Assembly (NCBI RefSeq): GCF_000067205.1
Contig: NC_010170.1
Span: 4,216,001 to 4,280,000, forward strand
Reading direction: 5' to 3'
DNA length: 64,000 bases
From: Bordetella petrii
Lineage (GTDB): Bacteria; Pseudomonadota; Gammaproteobacteria; Burkholderiales; Burkholderiaceae_B
Shown: positions 34,664 through 45,304 of the stretch, one piece after another
Layout: each line of letters begins with the position of its first letter
Numbering within the stretch: position 1 is the first letter of the stretch
Position numbers and translations under genes: made by a program
Notes under the pieces: generated by a model
Databases searched by the model: none
What the model was told of the DNA's origin: nothing
Seen by the model: only the letters and a program-made list of their open reading frames with translations

Positions 34664-35820
34664 GCGCGGGCTCCGGCAATGCGGCGCCACAGGGCCTCGT
34701 AGGCCGTCACCATGTGCGCCAGGTCGAATTCCGCCAGCACGCGCGCCCGGCCCGGTGCGCCAACCGCCTCGCGGCCGCGCGCGGCGATGTCGTCCAGTGC
34801 GGCGGCCACGCCTTGCGCCAGCGCCTCGGGCTGCTCGGGCGGCACCACCGGAGCCGTCGCCCCGACTATGTGCGCCGCGTCGCCCACGTTCGTCACCACG
34901 CAGGGGGTGCCGCAAGCCAAGGCCTCGGCCACGACATTGGGAAAGCCTTCGGCGCAGCTCGACAACACATGCAGGTCCAGCGCATTCATCACGGCCGGCA
35001 CGTCGTCGCTGGGGCCGGCCAGCAGAATGCGGCCTCGCAGTCCCAGGTTGTCGATCAGCGCCATCAGGTCGGCATTGCCGGGCGACATGCCGCGGCCGAT
35101 CAGCACGCACTGCAGGCCGCGATCGCGCCCGCCGCGCGTCAGGGACGCTACCGCGCCCAGCAGGTTGGCGTGATCTTTCAGGGGATCCCAGCGGGCCACG
35201 CAGCCGACCAGCGGCGTGCCCTCGGCAACCTGCCACAGCTCGCGCATGCGCCGGCCAGCCGCGGCATCGGGCTGGTAGCGCGACAAATCGTAGCCGTTGG
35301 CGATCACCACCAGGCGGTCGGCGCGGTAGCCATATTGCCGGTGCCGCACGGCGGAATCGCGCGCGGCGCACACAATAGCCGCGGGCAGGCGGCCCGACAG
35401 CAAGGCGCACAGCTTTAGCACCAGGCGCGCCGAACGGCTGCTGCGTTGCAGGTGGGCGCCGGAATTGCGTATGCCCCATGCCAGCGCCCGCACGCCCGCC
35501 AGGCGCGCCGCAAGCCCGCCAATCAGGTCGGCGTGGTACATCCAGGTCTGCACCGCGTCGGGCCGCTCGCGCGCCAGCAACCGGCGCAACGCCAGGAAGC
35601 CGTCGAGCGTCAGGCGCCCGCGCGGCATGCCCAGCGCATGCACGGCAACGCCGGCGTTGCGCAAGCGCGCGCCGTACACGCCCTCATCGGTCAACGACAC
35701 GATGCTGTGGCGCACGCGCTGGTCCGGGTACGTGGCCAGGCGGAACAATACCGATTCGGCGCCGCCCTGCCCCAGGCCGGTGATAACGTGTGTCACGCGC
35801 AGAATGGCCGGCAGCGTCAT
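34660..35820 (-). CDS. GT4 glycosyltransferase
   Basis: 386 residues starting MTLPAILRVTHVITGLGQGG, where GQGGAE is the acceptor-side loop of GT4 enzymes. The donor side has VGCVARWDPLKDHANLLGAV and AEGFPNVVAEALACGTPCVV. The start overlaps the previous gene's stop as ATGA; an upstream in-frame Met adds 12 residues. It adds one sugar to the lipid-linked oligosaccharide at the cytoplasmic face (family knowledge). Specificity is unknown. Confidence 0.88.
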   Translation of the reverse strand: MTLPAILRVTHVITGLGQGGAESVLFRLATYPDQRVRHSIVSLTDEGVYGARLRNAGVAVHALGMPRGRLTLDGFLALRRLLARERPDAVQTWMYHADLIGGLAARLAGVRALAWGIRNSGAHLQRSSRSARLVLKLCALLSGRLPAAIVCAARDSAVRHRQYGYRADRLVVIANGYDLSRYQPDAAAGRRMRELWQVAEGTPLVGCVARWDPLKDHANLLGAVASLTRGGRDRGLQCVLIGRGMSPGNADLMALIDNLGLRGRILLAGPSDDVPAVMNALDLHVLSSCAEGFPNVVAEALACGTPCVVTNVGDAAHIVGATAPVVPPEQPEALAQGVAAALDDIAARGREAVGAPGRARVLAEFDLAHMVTAYEALWRRIAGARA

Positions 35821-36932
35821 GCCTTGCCCCGCACCGCGTCGAACAGCGTGTCCCATTCGGCCAGCACCGCCGGCAAGGCATAGCGGCGCCGCACCGACGC
35901 GGCCGCGCGCGCGCCGAGGTCGCGCCGCAGATCGGGATCGGCCAATACGCGCCGCAGGGCCTCGCGCAGTTGTGCCTGGTCGCCCGCCGGCACCAGCACG
36001 GCGTCCTGGCCGTCGCGGGTCATTTCACGGGGGCCGCTGGGGCAGTCGAACGCCACGCAGGGCAGCCCCAACGCCATGGCTTCCAGCAGCACATTGGGAA
36101 ACCCCTCGACCGCCGAGCTGAGCACGAAGGCATGGCCCCTGGCGAGTTCGTCCCAGGGCTCGCCGGTGCGCCCCGGCAACTGCACCCGCGCCTGCAGGCC
36201 TGCGGCATCGATGCGCGCCTGCAGGTCTTCGCGCAAGGGACCTTCGCCCCATATCCACAGATCCCAGTCGGAAAAATCGGCCGCCAGCCCGGCGTACGCG
36301 TCCACCAGCAAATCGAACTGCTTGGCGGGCGCCAGGCGGCCCATAGCCAGCAGGCGCCTGCGCGGCGCGGGCGACTGGGCGTCGACCAGCGGCGCTTCCA
36401 GCAACTCGGGCGGCAGCGGATTGGGAATGACCTTCAACTGCTTGATGCCCGGCACCTGGCAGGCAAAGGGCTCGACGGTATCTTCGGCCTGCACCGTCAC
36501 CATGTCGGCACGTGGATAAAACAGCCGGCGCAGCGCGCGCCACACTTTGCCGGTGCTGCGCTCGGCCACCGGGTTGGTGCGCTCGCACACGATCAACGGC
36601 ACGCCAAGGCCGCGCGTGGCCAGGATGGCGGCCACGTTGACGTTGGTCAGGAACGACACCACCACGTCGGGATTCTTTTCGCGGATCAGCGCTCGCAGGG
36701 CGCGCAGGCGCTGCCAGGCAGCCAGCGGCCCCGAGGCCCGCGTGCCGGCCCGGTCGGCCAGCCAGACCAGGTCCACGGCGTCGGACAGCGGATAAAAACA
36801 CGTTCCCTTGGAAGAATACGTCGGCACCAGGGTCACGGTGTCGCCGCGATCGGTCCAGGCATTGACCAGCGTGGCGGCGACCCGTTCGGCGCCGCCCGCG
36901 TGCATGGAACTGACCAGCAGCAGTATCTTCAT
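35817..36932 (-). CDS. GT4 glycosyltransferase
   Basis: 371 residues starting MKILLLVSSMHAGGAERVAA. Donor-site motifs are LLAMGRLAPAKQFDLLVDAY and VEGFPNVLLEAMALGLPCVA. It is about as similar to the transferase at 38884 as paralogues would be: both open with a (S/H)xHxGGAERVA motif and have closely matched middle segments (LRRLFYPRA / LRRLTYPRA). The start overlaps the amidotransferase stop as ATGA. Confidence 0.9.
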   Translation of the reverse strand: MKILLLVSSMHAGGAERVAATLVNAWTDRGDTVTLVPTYSSKGTCFYPLSDAVDLVWLADRAGTRASGPLAAWQRLRALRALIREKNPDVVVSFLTNVNVAAILATRGLGVPLIVCERTNPVAERSTGKVWRALRRLFYPRADMVTVQAEDTVEPFACQVPGIKQLKVIPNPLPPELLEAPLVDAQSPAPRRRLLAMGRLAPAKQFDLLVDAYAGLAADFSDWDLWIWGEGPLREDLQARIDAAGLQARVQLPGRTGEPWDELARGHAFVLSSAVEGFPNVLLEAMALGLPCVAFDCPSGPREMTRDGQDAVLVPAGDQAQLREALRRVLADPDLRRDLGARAAASVRRRYALPAVLAEWDTLFDAVRGKA

Positions 36933-38857
36933 GTACCAGTATCCTGTTCGCCGGCCATGCCGGCGTGATAGCGGTCCAGCCAGGCCTGCATCATCAGCAC
37001 GCCCCACAGGCGGCTGTCCCAGTTGCGGTGGCCAGACACATGTTCGCGCCATTTGCGCACAATGGGTTCGGGTTCGAACCAGCCTTCCTGCCGCAGGCGG
37101 GCCGGGTCGAGCAAGGCTTCGGCCCAGTCGCGCAGCGGCCCGCGCAGCCAGCCAGCCAGCGGCACGGCGAAGCCGCGCTTGGGGCGGTCGACCAGCGCCT
37201 GGGGCACATGGCGGTACAGCACCTGGCGCAACAGCCATTTGCCGGTATCGCCACGCACCTTGTATTCGAAAGGCAATTGCCAGGCGAACTCGTACACGCG
37301 GTGGTCCAGCAGAGGCACCCGCGTCTCCAGGCTGACCGCCATGGCGGCGCGATCGACCTTCACCAGGATGTCGTCGGGCAGGTAGGTGACCGCGTCGAGC
37401 TTCATCATCACATCGAAGGCCGTGCCGTCCATCGGCTGCTCGAACAGCGACGGCGGCTCGACGCCGCCCTTGACCACGCGGCCCGGGTCGCCCCAGTACG
37501 ACACGAACAGGCGGTAGAAGTCGCCGCGCGTGTCGGCGCGCAACATCTCGCCAAACTTGGCCACCTTGCCGCGCCATGCGCCGCGGCCCGGCAGCGCGCC
37601 CGATGCGCCCAGCAGCGCGCCCAGCGCATGGCGCGCCGGGCCCGGCATGCGCTCGCACTGGCGCCACCAGTCGCGCACGCGGAAATAACGCGAATAACCG
37701 CCGAACAATTCATCGCCGCCATCGCCCGACAGCGCCACGGTAACGTGCTGGCGCGCCATACGCGTGACCAGCGAGGTGGGAATCTGCGACGAGTCGGCAA
37801 ACGGCTCGTCGTACATATCGGCCAGCGTGGGCACTACGGCCAGCGCGTCATCGGCCGTGACGTAGAGTTCGGTGTGCTCGGTGCCCAGGTGCCGCGCCAC
37901 CGCTTTGGCATGCTCGGCCTCGTTGTAGCCTTTTTCGTGAAAGCCGATGGCGAAGGTGCGCACCGGTTGCCGGCTTTGCGCCTGCATCAGCGCCACGATG
38001 GTCGAAGAATCGATGCCGCCCGACAGGAACGCGCCCAGGCTGACGTCCGACAGCATCTGGCCGCCCACCGCCTGCGACAACAGCGCCTCCAGCGCGTCGG
38101 CGGCCTGCGCGTCCGAGCCGAAGCTGCGCGGCGCCTGCAGACCCTGGTCGGCGGCCTGCAGGGCCGACCAGTACACGCGCGGCTGCGCCAGGCGGCGGCC
38201 GCGCATGTCGGCCTCGGAGATCTCCAGCCAGGTGCCAGGCGGCAGCTTGGCGATGCCTTCATAAATGGACTGCGGCGCGGGAATGTAGTTGTGGCGCATC
38301 AGCGAGGCCAGTGCGGCCCGGCTGAGCTCGCGCCCGAAGCCCGGAATAGGCATCAGACCTTTCAGTTCCGAGGCAAACACGAAATTGGCGCCGCTGTAGC
38401 CGTAATACAGCGGCTTCTCGCCCATGCGGTCGCGCGCCAGCGTCAGCGTGCGGCGCTGACGGTCCCATAGCGCGATGGCATACATGCCCACGGCCGCCTG
38501 CAGCGTGGCCTCGACGCCCAGCGCCGCAAAGCCCGCCAGCACGGTCTCGGTATCGGAATGCCCGCGCCAGTCCGGCGCCTGCCCGGCCTGCTCCAGACGC
38601 TCGCGCAGCGCCATGTGGTTGTAGATTTCGCCGTTGAGCACCAGCACGTAGCGCCCGCAGGCCGACACCATGGGCTGGTGTCCGGCCTCGGTAAGGTCCA
38701 GGATGGCCAGGCGCACATGGGCCAGCGCCAGGTCGGCGCCGGAGTCTTCCCATAGCCCCTGGCTGTCGGGGCCGCGATGGCGTATGCGCCGGCAGCTATC
38801 GGCCAACACTTGCGCCTTGTCTTGCAAAGGCCCCCAGATTCCGACTATTCCGCACAT
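36929..38857 (-). CDS. AsnB-like glutamine amidotransferase (sugar-acid amidation, WbpS-like)
   Basis: 642 residues. Residues 1 to ~220 are a class II glutaminase with catalytic Cys2 (MCGIVGIWG), RHRGPDSQG and LVLNGEIYN. The C-terminal half is an asparagine-synthase ATP-PPase with P-loop LSGGIDSSTI and LSGDGGDELFGGY. Inside LPS loci such enzymes amidate uronic acids. With the UDP-HexNAc dehydrogenase and epimerase in the same operon, a GalNAcA-amide residue is plausible (compare Pseudomonas O6). It sits between two glycosyltransferase genes. Confidence 0.9.
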   Translation of the reverse strand: MCGIVGIWGPLQDKAQVLADSCRRIRHRGPDSQGLWEDSGADLALAHVRLAILDLTEAGHQPMVSACGRYVLVLNGEIYNHMALRERLEQAGQAPDWRGHSDTETVLAGFAALGVEATLQAAVGMYAIALWDRQRRTLTLARDRMGEKPLYYGYSGANFVFASELKGLMPIPGFGRELSRAALASLMRHNYIPAPQSIYEGIAKLPPGTWLEISEADMRGRRLAQPRVYWSALQAADQGLQAPRSFGSDAQAADALEALLSQAVGGQMLSDVSLGAFLSGGIDSSTIVALMQAQSRQPVRTFAIGFHEKGYNEAEHAKAVARHLGTEHTELYVTADDALAVVPTLADMYDEPFADSSQIPTSLVTRMARQHVTVALSGDGGDELFGGYSRYFRVRDWWRQCERMPGPARHALGALLGASGALPGRGAWRGKVAKFGEMLRADTRGDFYRLFVSYWGDPGRVVKGGVEPPSLFEQPMDGTAFDVMMKLDAVTYLPDDILVKVDRAAMAVSLETRVPLLDHRVYEFAWQLPFEYKVRGDTGKWLLRQVLYRHVPQALVDRPKRGFAVPLAGWLRGPLRDWAEALLDPARLRQEGWFEPEPIVRKWREHVSGHRNWDSRLWGVLMMQAWLDRYHAGMAGEQDTGT

Positions 38858-38883
38858 GATCGTGTCTTCCGCGCTTGTGTGAG

Positions 38884-40038
38884 TTATGCCGGGCCAGGCT
38901 TGCCAGGCCCCGGCTTGCGCACGTCGTCAAAAATTTCCTGCCACAGGCCCAACACGCGCTGGGCCGAAAACCGCTCGCGCGCGTCGATGGCGCGCGCCGA
39001 CAGGGCCTGGCGGGCGGCGGCGTCGTCCATCAGCGCCGACAGCGCCGCGGCCAGGGCCGGCACATCGCCATTGGGCCGCACCAGCACGCCGTCGATGCCG
39101 TCGCGCACCACTTCGCGCGGCCCCGTATCGCAATCGAAACATACCGCGGGCAGGCCGCTGGCCAGCGATTCCAGCAATGTATTGGACAAGCCTTCGAAAC
39201 GCGAGCTCAGCACGTACAGGTCGGACTCGCGGTACCAGTCGCCCACGTTGCCGACCCGCCCGGGCATCGTCACCCGCTCCTGCAGGCCGGCGGCATCGAT
39301 CTGCGCCTGCAGGCGCCGCCGCTCATCGCCTTCGCCCAGGATGACCAGGTCCCAGTCGGGATGCTGGCCGGCAATCCGGGCATAGGCCTGGATCAGCAGG
39401 TCGAAGCCCTTGTCGGGGTGCAGGCGGCCCACCGCCAGCAGGCGCCGCCGCTCGCCGGCGGGCGGCGGCGGCAACATCGGTTCGCCGCTTGCCAGCGGCC
39501 AATGCACGGGGTTGGGAATAACGGCCAGCCGCGAACCGGGCACGTGGCGCGCCAGCCAGTCGGCCGTGCCGCGCGTCAGCGCCACAACCCGCGCGGCGCG
39601 CGGATAAGTCAGGCGCCGCAGGCGCTGCCACAGGCCCGACAGCGCCTGCGACGGCGGATGAGTGTGCTCGGTGGCGATGACCCGGCACGGCAGCCCGCGC
39701 GCGGCCAGCACCGCCAGCACCGAAGCGGTGGTCATCATGCCCAGCACGATGTCGGGCCGGAAGCTGCGCAGCACGCGGCGCAGGGCGCGCACACGCCGCA
39801 CGTTGGCCAATATGCCGCGCAGCCCGCCGCCCGCGCCTTCCGTGTGCAGAATCTCGCGCCGCACGGCCGGATGCAGCGCGTAAGCGTCGCCCGACGCATC
39901 GGCCTGCGTCACCAGCATGACCTGCCACCCCGCCGCGGCCCAATGCGCGGTCAGGTCGGCGGCCACGCGCTCGGCGCCGCCGCCATGCAGCGAATGAATG
40001 AAGACCAGAACGCGCGGCGGGTCATGGCGCGTGTCCAT
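38884..40038 (-). CDS. GT4 glycosyltransferase
   Basis: 384 residues starting MDTRHDPPRVLVFIHSLHGG, then GGGAERVA. Donor-site motifs are LLAVGRLHPDKGFDLLIQAY and FEGLSNTLLESLASGLPAVC. The start overlaps the flippase stop as TGATG. It is paralogous to the transferase at 35817 and probably arose by duplication. Specificity is unknown. A 26-bp gap separates it from the amidotransferase gene. Confidence 0.9.
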   Translation of the reverse strand: MDTRHDPPRVLVFIHSLHGGGAERVAADLTAHWAAAGWQVMLVTQADASGDAYALHPAVRREILHTEGAGGGLRGILANVRRVRALRRVLRSFRPDIVLGMMTTASVLAVLAARGLPCRVIATEHTHPPSQALSGLWQRLRRLTYPRAARVVALTRGTADWLARHVPGSRLAVIPNPVHWPLASGEPMLPPPPAGERRRLLAVGRLHPDKGFDLLIQAYARIAGQHPDWDLVILGEGDERRRLQAQIDAAGLQERVTMPGRVGNVGDWYRESDLYVLSSRFEGLSNTLLESLASGLPAVCFDCDTGPREVVRDGIDGVLVRPNGDVPALAAALSALMDDAAARQALSARAIDARERFSAQRVLGLWQEIFDDVRKPGPGKPGPA

Positions 40039-41399
40039 CAGGGGGTCTCCCGGGGCGGGGCCGGTTCGTGGGGCCGCCAGGCCACCATGACATAGCAGGC
40101 GAACGACAGCGCGTACATCAGGCTGGTGGCCAGCATGATGCCGGCGGTGCCCATGCGCGGCGCCAGCATGGCGTTCAGCACAACCTTCAACAGGAAGTTG
40201 GCCACGGCGATCAGGGCCATGACGCGATAGCGGTTCTGGCTGGCCAGCAGCTGCACCAGAATCAGCACGCCAAAATAGAACGGCAACTGCAACAGGCCCC
40301 AGCGCAACACCTGCGCCACGGCCTGCGTGTTCTCGGCGGTGAACGCGCCGCGCTCGAACAGCACTCCCACGCCCCACGGCGCCAGTACCCAGGCCACGGC
40401 CACGGCGGCGGCGCCGGCGCCCATCATCAGCACCGACCACTTCAACGCCATGGAGCGAGCGCGCGCCGCGTCGCCGCGGCTTTGCACGTCGGCCAGCACG
40501 GGCAGCGCGGCGCGCCCCACCGATACCGCGCCAATGCCCAGCAGCAGCGACAGCAGGCGGCTGGCATAGCCCAGTGTGGCGTTGGCGTTGTCGCCCAGGT
40601 TGGCGGCGGTGTATTGGTCGAGCGGCCCGACAAAGCTCATGGCCACCTGGCCCACCAGCATGATGCCGGCCGCGCTCATAAGCTCAGGCCAGTGCGGCGA
40701 GGTCAGCGACAAGCGCGGCGCCCCCCAGAAGCCGCCATCGGCGCGGGCGGCCAGCCAGGCCAGCCACGCGGCCTGGATGGCGTAGCCCACCAGGGTGCCC
40801 CACAGCAGCGGGCCGACGTCGTCGGCCGACACTGCCGCCAGCATCACCCACGCCAGGGTGGTGACGGCCGGCATACTGTCGAGCAGTGTATTGACATGGC
40901 GCTCGTGCGCGCGCAGCCGCGCGCCGCTGATGCCCGCGATCAACAGCAGCACAGTGACGGGCACGAAGGCATAGAGCAGTTGCGTGCTCATGGCCGCCAC
41001 CGGGCCCGACAAGCCGCTGCCCAGCCACTGCAGCACCCAGGGCCACGCCAGCGCCGTCAGCGCGGCAAGCACCAGGCCGCCCGCCAGCACCGCCCCCTGC
41101 AGCTCGCGCACGAACAGGTCGCGCTCGTGTCCGCCCGTGCGCCGCAGGCGCACCAGCACCGGGATCAGCACCACCCCCAGCACGCCGACAATGGTGACCG
41201 GCAGCCAGTTGGCCATGGTCATGGTGAACTGGTAGGCATCGACGGCGTCGCTGATGCCGTACCGGTACGCCACGGCCATTTCTTTTATGGCGCCGGCGGC
41301 CTTGCCCAGCACCAGGAAGACCGCGACCCGGAATGCCCCCCTGAAAATGCGCTGGTGGTCGGGGTGGATCGCGTTGAGCCTGCGGATGAGCGCTTTCAA
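40038..41399 (-). CDS. MurJ/Wzx-like oligosaccharide flippase
   Basis: A 453-residue membrane protein with about 12-14 hydrophobic helices; N-terminal VFLVLGKAAGAIKEMAVAYR resembles the MurJ (MviN) entry helix. MurJ/Wzx proteins of the MOP superfamily flip undecaprenyl-linked sugars across the inner membrane. Location inside the LPS operon argues for a polysaccharide flippase rather than the essential lipid II flippase. No Wzy polymerase gene accompanies it in the window. Confidence 0.85.
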   Translation of the reverse strand: MKALIRRLNAIHPDHQRIFRGAFRVAVFLVLGKAAGAIKEMAVAYRYGISDAVDAYQFTMTMANWLPVTIVGVLGVVLIPVLVRLRRTGGHERDLFVRELQGAVLAGGLVLAALTALAWPWVLQWLGSGLSGPVAAMSTQLLYAFVPVTVLLLIAGISGARLRAHERHVNTLLDSMPAVTTLAWVMLAAVSADDVGPLLWGTLVGYAIQAAWLAWLAARADGGFWGAPRLSLTSPHWPELMSAAGIMLVGQVAMSFVGPLDQYTAANLGDNANATLGYASRLLSLLLGIGAVSVGRAALPVLADVQSRGDAARARSMALKWSVLMMGAGAAAVAVAWVLAPWGVGVLFERGAFTAENTQAVAQVLRWGLLQLPFYFGVLILVQLLASQNRYRVMALIAVANFLLKVVLNAMLAPRMGTAGIMLATSLMYALSFACYVMVAWRPHEPAPPRETP

Positions 41400-41421
41400 T
41401 GTTGCCTTGGGCAGAGACGAT

Positions 41422-42447
<1,026 letters not shown>

Positions 42448-42456
42448 GCAAACTCC

Positions 42457-43731
42457 TTACAGGCGCAGGTCGGATTCGTCGGACGACAGCACGTACTTCA
42501 GGTCGTACAGCACGTGTTGGGCCTTGCCCAGCTTGCGGATCGCGGCCGCGCCCATTTCTACGAACTGGTGATGCGAAACCGCCAGGATGATGGCGTCGTA
42601 CTTGCCGGCCTCGGGCTGGGCCACCGGCGTAATGTCGTATTCGTGGCGGGCCTCTTCAGGGTCGACCCAGGGGTCGTAGACATCCACGTCGACGTTGTAT
42701 TCGCCCAGCTCGTTCACGATGTCCACCACCCGCGTATTGCGCAGGTCGGGGCAGTTTTCCTTGAAGGTCAGGCCCATGACCAGCACGCGCGCGCCCTGCA
42801 CGTGGATGCGCTGCTTGGTCATGCACTTCACCAGCTGCGACACCACATAGCTGCCCATGGAGTCGTTCAGGCGGCGGCCCGCCAGGATGATTTCGGGGTG
42901 ATAGCCGATGGCCTGCGCCTTGTGGGTCAGGTAGTAGGGATCGACGCCAATGCAGTGCCCGCCCACCAGGCCGGGGCGGAACGGCAGGAAGTTCCACTTG
43001 GTTCCGGCCGCCTGCAGCACGGCTTCGGTATCGATACCCATCTTGTTGAAGATCAGGGCCAGCTCGTTGATGAGCGCGATGTTCACGTCGCGCTGCGTGT
43101 TCTCGATGACCTTGGCGGCCTCGGCCACGCGGATGCTCGACGCCTTGTGGGTGCCGGCCGTGATGATTTCGTTGTACAGCGTATCGACCAGGTCGGCGAC
43201 TTCGGGCGTCGAGCCCGAGGTGACCTTCTTGATGGTATTGACGCGGTGCGCCTTGTCGCCCGGATTGATGCGCTCGGGGCTGTAGCCGGCGTAGAAATCT
43301 TCGTTGAACTTCAGGCCCGAAACGCGCTCGAGCACCGGCACGCAGTCTTCTTCAGTGGCGCCCGGATACACGGTGGACTCGTAGATGACGATGTCGCCGC
43401 GCTTGAGCACCGCGCCGATGGTCTCGCTGGCCTTGACCAGCGGCGTCAGGTCGGGTTGCTTGTAGTCGTCGATGGGCGTGGGCACGGTAACGATGTACAC
43501 GTTGGCCTTGGCCAATTCGGCGCGGTCGGCGGTGTAGGTCAGGTGCTTGGCTTCGGCCAGCTCCGCGTCGTCGACCTCCAGCGTGTGGTCATGCCCCGCC
43601 TTCAGGGCGTCGATGCGCTTGACGTTGATGTCGAAACCGATCACCGGACGCTTCTTGCCGAACTCCACGGCCAGTGGCAGCCCGACATAACCGAGTCCGA
43701 CCACGGCAAGTTTTACCTCATCGATACGCAA
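42457..43731 (-). CDS. wbpO: UDP-N-acetylhexosamine 6-dehydrogenase (WbpO/TviB-like)
   Basis: A 424-residue nucleotide-sugar dehydrogenase. The NAD loop is LAVVGLGYVGLPLAVEFGKK. VGGHCIGVDPYYLTHKAQ has the catalytic Cys, and VLVMGLTFKENCPDLRNTRV is the C-terminal UDP-binding signature. It oxidises UDP-GlcNAc or UDP-GalNAc at C6 to the uronic acid. It is the second gene of the LPS operon and lies beside the epimerase. Confidence 0.94.
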   Translation of the reverse strand: MRIDEVKLAVVGLGYVGLPLAVEFGKKRPVIGFDINVKRIDALKAGHDHTLEVDDAELAEAKHLTYTADRAELAKANVYIVTVPTPIDDYKQPDLTPLVKASETIGAVLKRGDIVIYESTVYPGATEEDCVPVLERVSGLKFNEDFYAGYSPERINPGDKAHRVNTIKKVTSGSTPEVADLVDTLYNEIITAGTHKASSIRVAEAAKVIENTQRDVNIALINELALIFNKMGIDTEAVLQAAGTKWNFLPFRPGLVGGHCIGVDPYYLTHKAQAIGYHPEIILAGRRLNDSMGSYVVSQLVKCMTKQRIHVQGARVLVMGLTFKENCPDLRNTRVVDIVNELGEYNVDVDVYDPWVDPEEARHEYDITPVAQPEAGKYDAIILAVSHHQFVEMGAAAIRKLGKAQHVLYDLKYVLSSDESDLRL

Positions 43732-43837
43732 GATAGCTCTCCCTTTGCCGCGTTGAACTCACGGCACTTGAAATAAGGAACAGGGGAATTGTAACGACGG
43801 CCCCTCGACCCGTCGCGGGGCCTTCCGAACAGGATTG

Positions 43838-44932
43838 TCAGTGGGTGCGCGGCAACAGCAACCAACCCGGCCGGCGCCATGACACCAGCCGCACATACAG
43901 CCAGATGTACGCCGCGGCGAACACCAGCAGGCTCAGGGTGAGGATCCAGGGGTTGTCCCACCAGATCGTGGCCGGCACCAGGCCGATCAGCGCCAGCACC
44001 CACATATAGGGCGAGGCCAGCGCATTGCACAGCGCCGGCACCGCATGGCGGCGGCCGCGGCTGAAGGTGACGCGCACCAGCCGCCGGAACACCAGTTGGT
44101 GCAAGTGCAGGGCATCGGGCTGGTCGACCGGCACGCCGCGCTTGAAGCGGCGCCGCCAGATGGAAAATCCGGTTTCGAAAACGGGGTAGAACAGCACCGC
44201 GAGCGCGTAGAACGGCGACACCGACGGATTGCGCACCACCAGCAGCACCGCCAGTTCGGCCAGCATGAAGCCCAGGAAATACGCGCCGCCGTCGCCCAGG
44301 AACACGCGGCCGAACGGGAAATTCCAGACCAGGAAGCCCAGGGTGGCCGACGCCAGCGCGGCAGCGATCATGGAAATAGGCATGTCGCCCACCTGCAGCG
44401 CCACCAGCGCGATAGACACGGCCATCAGCGTGGCCACCATACCCGCCAGGCCGTTCATGCCATCGACGATGTTCAGGGCGTGCGTACAGCCGCCCACCGC
44501 GAACATGGTGAACAGCAGCGAAATGGGCCAGAACGCCAGCACCCAGTCGACCGGGCCGATGCCCACGCGGCTGACGCCGCCCAGCAGCCACCACGCAATG
44601 GCGGCCGACAGAAAGGCGGCGAGCAGGCGCTTGCTGGCGCCGATGTCTTTGGTAATGTCTTCGAGCAGGCCGGCCACGAACACCGGCAGCACGGCCACGA
44701 ACAACGCCGGCCACAGCCAGGTAAGGGTCATGTTGCTGGGGCCCAGCACCAGCAGGCCCGCCAGCGAGCCGGCCAGCACGGCCAGCCCGCCCACACGAGG
44801 CGTGGCGCGCGTATGCGAGGCTTGGGGCTTGCTGAGGTCGCTGTCGCCGGTGAAGGCGCCATGCCAACGTTCGGACGCCACGATGAGTCCCCCCACCATG
44901 AACGCCACCACGCAGATGTACAGCCAGGTCAC
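43838..44932 (-). CDS. Undecaprenyl-phosphate sugar-1-phosphate transferase (WbpL/WecA/MraY family)
   Basis: A 364-residue polytopic membrane enzyme that starts lipid-linked oligosaccharide synthesis. Conserved cytoplasmic motifs: ATPRVGGLAV, the Mg-binding VAGLLEDITKD, NIVDGMNGLAG, and FLGDGGAYFLGF, with the late HLHQLVFRR. WbpL-type enzymes transfer FucNAc-1-P or GlcNAc-1-P; which one is not decidable. GTG start (44932) with AAGG upstream. First gene of the minus-strand polysaccharide operon, with a 106-bp gap before wbpO. Confidence 0.92.
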   Translation of the reverse strand: MTWLYICVVAFMVGGLIVASERWHGAFTGDSDLSKPQASHTRATPRVGGLAVLAGSLAGLLVLGPSNMTLTWLWPALFVAVLPVFVAGLLEDITKDIGASKRLLAAFLSAAIAWWLLGGVSRVGIGPVDWVLAFWPISLLFTMFAVGGCTHALNIVDGMNGLAGMVATLMAVSIALVALQVGDMPISMIAAALASATLGFLVWNFPFGRVFLGDGGAYFLGFMLAELAVLLVVRNPSVSPFYALAVLFYPVFETGFSIWRRRFKRGVPVDQPDALHLHQLVFRRLVRVTFSRGRRHAVPALCNALASPYMWVLALIGLVPATIWWDNPWILTLSLLVFAAAYIWLYVRLVSWRRPGWLLLPRTH

Positions 44933-44995
44933 GGAAGCACCTTAGTTGGGTGATTTTTCATGAAGCACATCATTATCGAGAGCGCGTGTAACGGC

Positions 44996-45023
44996 CTTAT
45001 ATGCGAGACCTGTACAAGTGCAA
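44996..45023 (-). promoter_or_regulatory. Candidate promoter of the polysaccharide operon
   Basis: On the minus strand TTGCAC (45018-45023) and TATAAG (44996-45001) are separated by 16 bp, about 60 bp upstream of the first operon gene. No JUMPStart element is recognisable nearby. The rest of 45024-45211 contains only a hairpin with arms AAGGGGCA (45113-45120) and TGCCCCTT (45148-45155); no gene is seen. Confidence 0.5.
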
Positions 45024-45211
45024 GCCTGCCCCACAGAACGTAACCAGAGGCCTGGCCACCCGCCCGCACTGGCGTGCGCAGAAAATCATTGTAATTCTTT
45101 CCGCGCCGTCGCAAGGGGCATTTTTAAGGGTAAACACTAGGACAACCTGCCCCTTGGAATCGAGCCGACCGGCCTGCGCCTTAAATATCAGGGACGCATG
45201 GCGTTCATGCC

Positions 45212-45244
45212 AAAAAAAAGCCCGAGATCTTGCGATCTCGGGCT
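45212..45244 (-). terminator. Rho-independent terminator of the small RNA
   Basis: A perfect 11-bp stem, AGCCCGAGATC with GATCTCGGGCT, arms at 45234-45244 and 45219-45229, with a 4-nt loop and followed on the minus strand by eight T residues (45212-45219). One of the strongest terminators in the window. Confidence 0.95.
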
Positions 45245-45304
45245 AAATCCACCAAAGGAGGAGGGTGGAGGAGACAACCGGGGCATGTTGGGGTGAACAC
45301 TGCT

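Noticed and set aside
34664..35479. Long N-terminal extension of the last glycosyltransferase
   Set aside because: It overlaps the upstream glycosyltransferase; the ATGA junction marks the true start.
44933..45211. JUMPStart element for the polysaccharide operon
   Set aside because: No matching core sequence was found; only a generic promoter candidate is listed.
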